From positions 1-49,710 of the forward strand of contig NZ_PQIA01000070.1 of the NCBI RefSeq assembly GCF_003385235.1: a stretch of DNA of 49,710 nucleotides, read 5' to 3'. Each line of letters begins with the position of its first letter. Positions within the stretch are counted from its first letter, which is position 1. The position numbers and the translations under genes were made by a program. Source of the stretch: Amycolatopsis circi. Lineage in GTDB: Bacteria; Actinomycetota; Actinomycetes; Mycobacteriales; Pseudonocardiaceae. The notes under the pieces are model-generated. The model was given only the letters and a program-made list of their open reading frames with translations. It made no database searches and was not told the origin of the DNA. Below, one piece after another: positions 49,676-49,710 of this stretch.

Positions 49676-49710
49676 CCCACCACTCACAAAAAGCGGCGAG
49701 GCCTCAAGCC

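Overview
The window is a high-G+C actinobacterial chromosome segment. Dense 4-nt GTGA/ATGA-type gene overlaps, many GTG starts, an actinobacterial alanine dehydrogenase, methionine genes, FadE/FadB/FadA-type beta-oxidation genes and long perfect palindromes built on GTGAGGGGAACCCTGAGGGA all point to the Pseudonocardiaceae, most probably Amycolatopsis or a close relative. This assignment rests on gene content and repeat style only. I saw no rRNA, tRNA, CRISPR array, phage or transposase gene.

Positions 1-16150 hold what looks like an uncharacterised catabolic regulon. It has an amidase (cut by the window edge), a D-2-hydroxyacid dehydrogenase, two maleate isomerase/arylmalonate decarboxylase-like proteins, a GntR/FCD regulator, a tartrate/isopropylmalate-type dehydrogenase, a succinate-semialdehyde-type aldehyde dehydrogenase, a class III aminotransferase and a DUF3830 protein. 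An FAD-linked 2-hydroxyacid oxidase, a ThDP-dependent 2-oxoacid decarboxylase-like enzyme and an MFS transporter follow. Three near-identical palindromes (ATTGTC[A/G]ACAAT) at 1897, 2726 and 9135 sit in the control regions of the two halves and are the best evidence that they form one unit. The halves are separated by a 129-bp tandem repeat, a GNAT acetyltransferase, a DUF4262 protein and a hypothetical gene. A 30-codon ORF with its own terminator lies at 11446.

Positions 16276-19632 encode a DUF3761 lipoprotein and a 942-residue one-pass membrane protein that joins a degenerate P-loop-like cytoplasmic region to an extracellular type-1 periplasmic-binding domain, probably a sensor. Positions 19839-29078 are mainly fatty-acid oxidation: fadB and fadA, divergent from a regulator with two TetR DNA-binding domains, then LtrA and two acyl-CoA dehydrogenases. 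Positions 29116-34434 hold a small frameshifted membrane gene, an HxlR regulator divergent from a quinone oxidoreductase, a second oxidoreductase, a PhaC-like hydrolase and an SDR.

Positions 35075-41101 are a leucine/isovalerate-type operon (acyl-CoA dehydrogenase and both methylcrotonyl-CoA carboxylase subunits) with two copies of a GTTAGCG-type palindrome in its promoter and a third in front of a nearby TetR gene. Positions 41249-49675 carry a secreted SGNH esterase, metX and metY, a membrane protein, a PucR regulator, a quinone oxidoreductase under a SoxR/MerR-shaped promoter and alanine dehydrogenase. Two convergent intergenic regions here carry copies of a 106-bp hairpin element whose stem differs between copies by five compensated base pairs.
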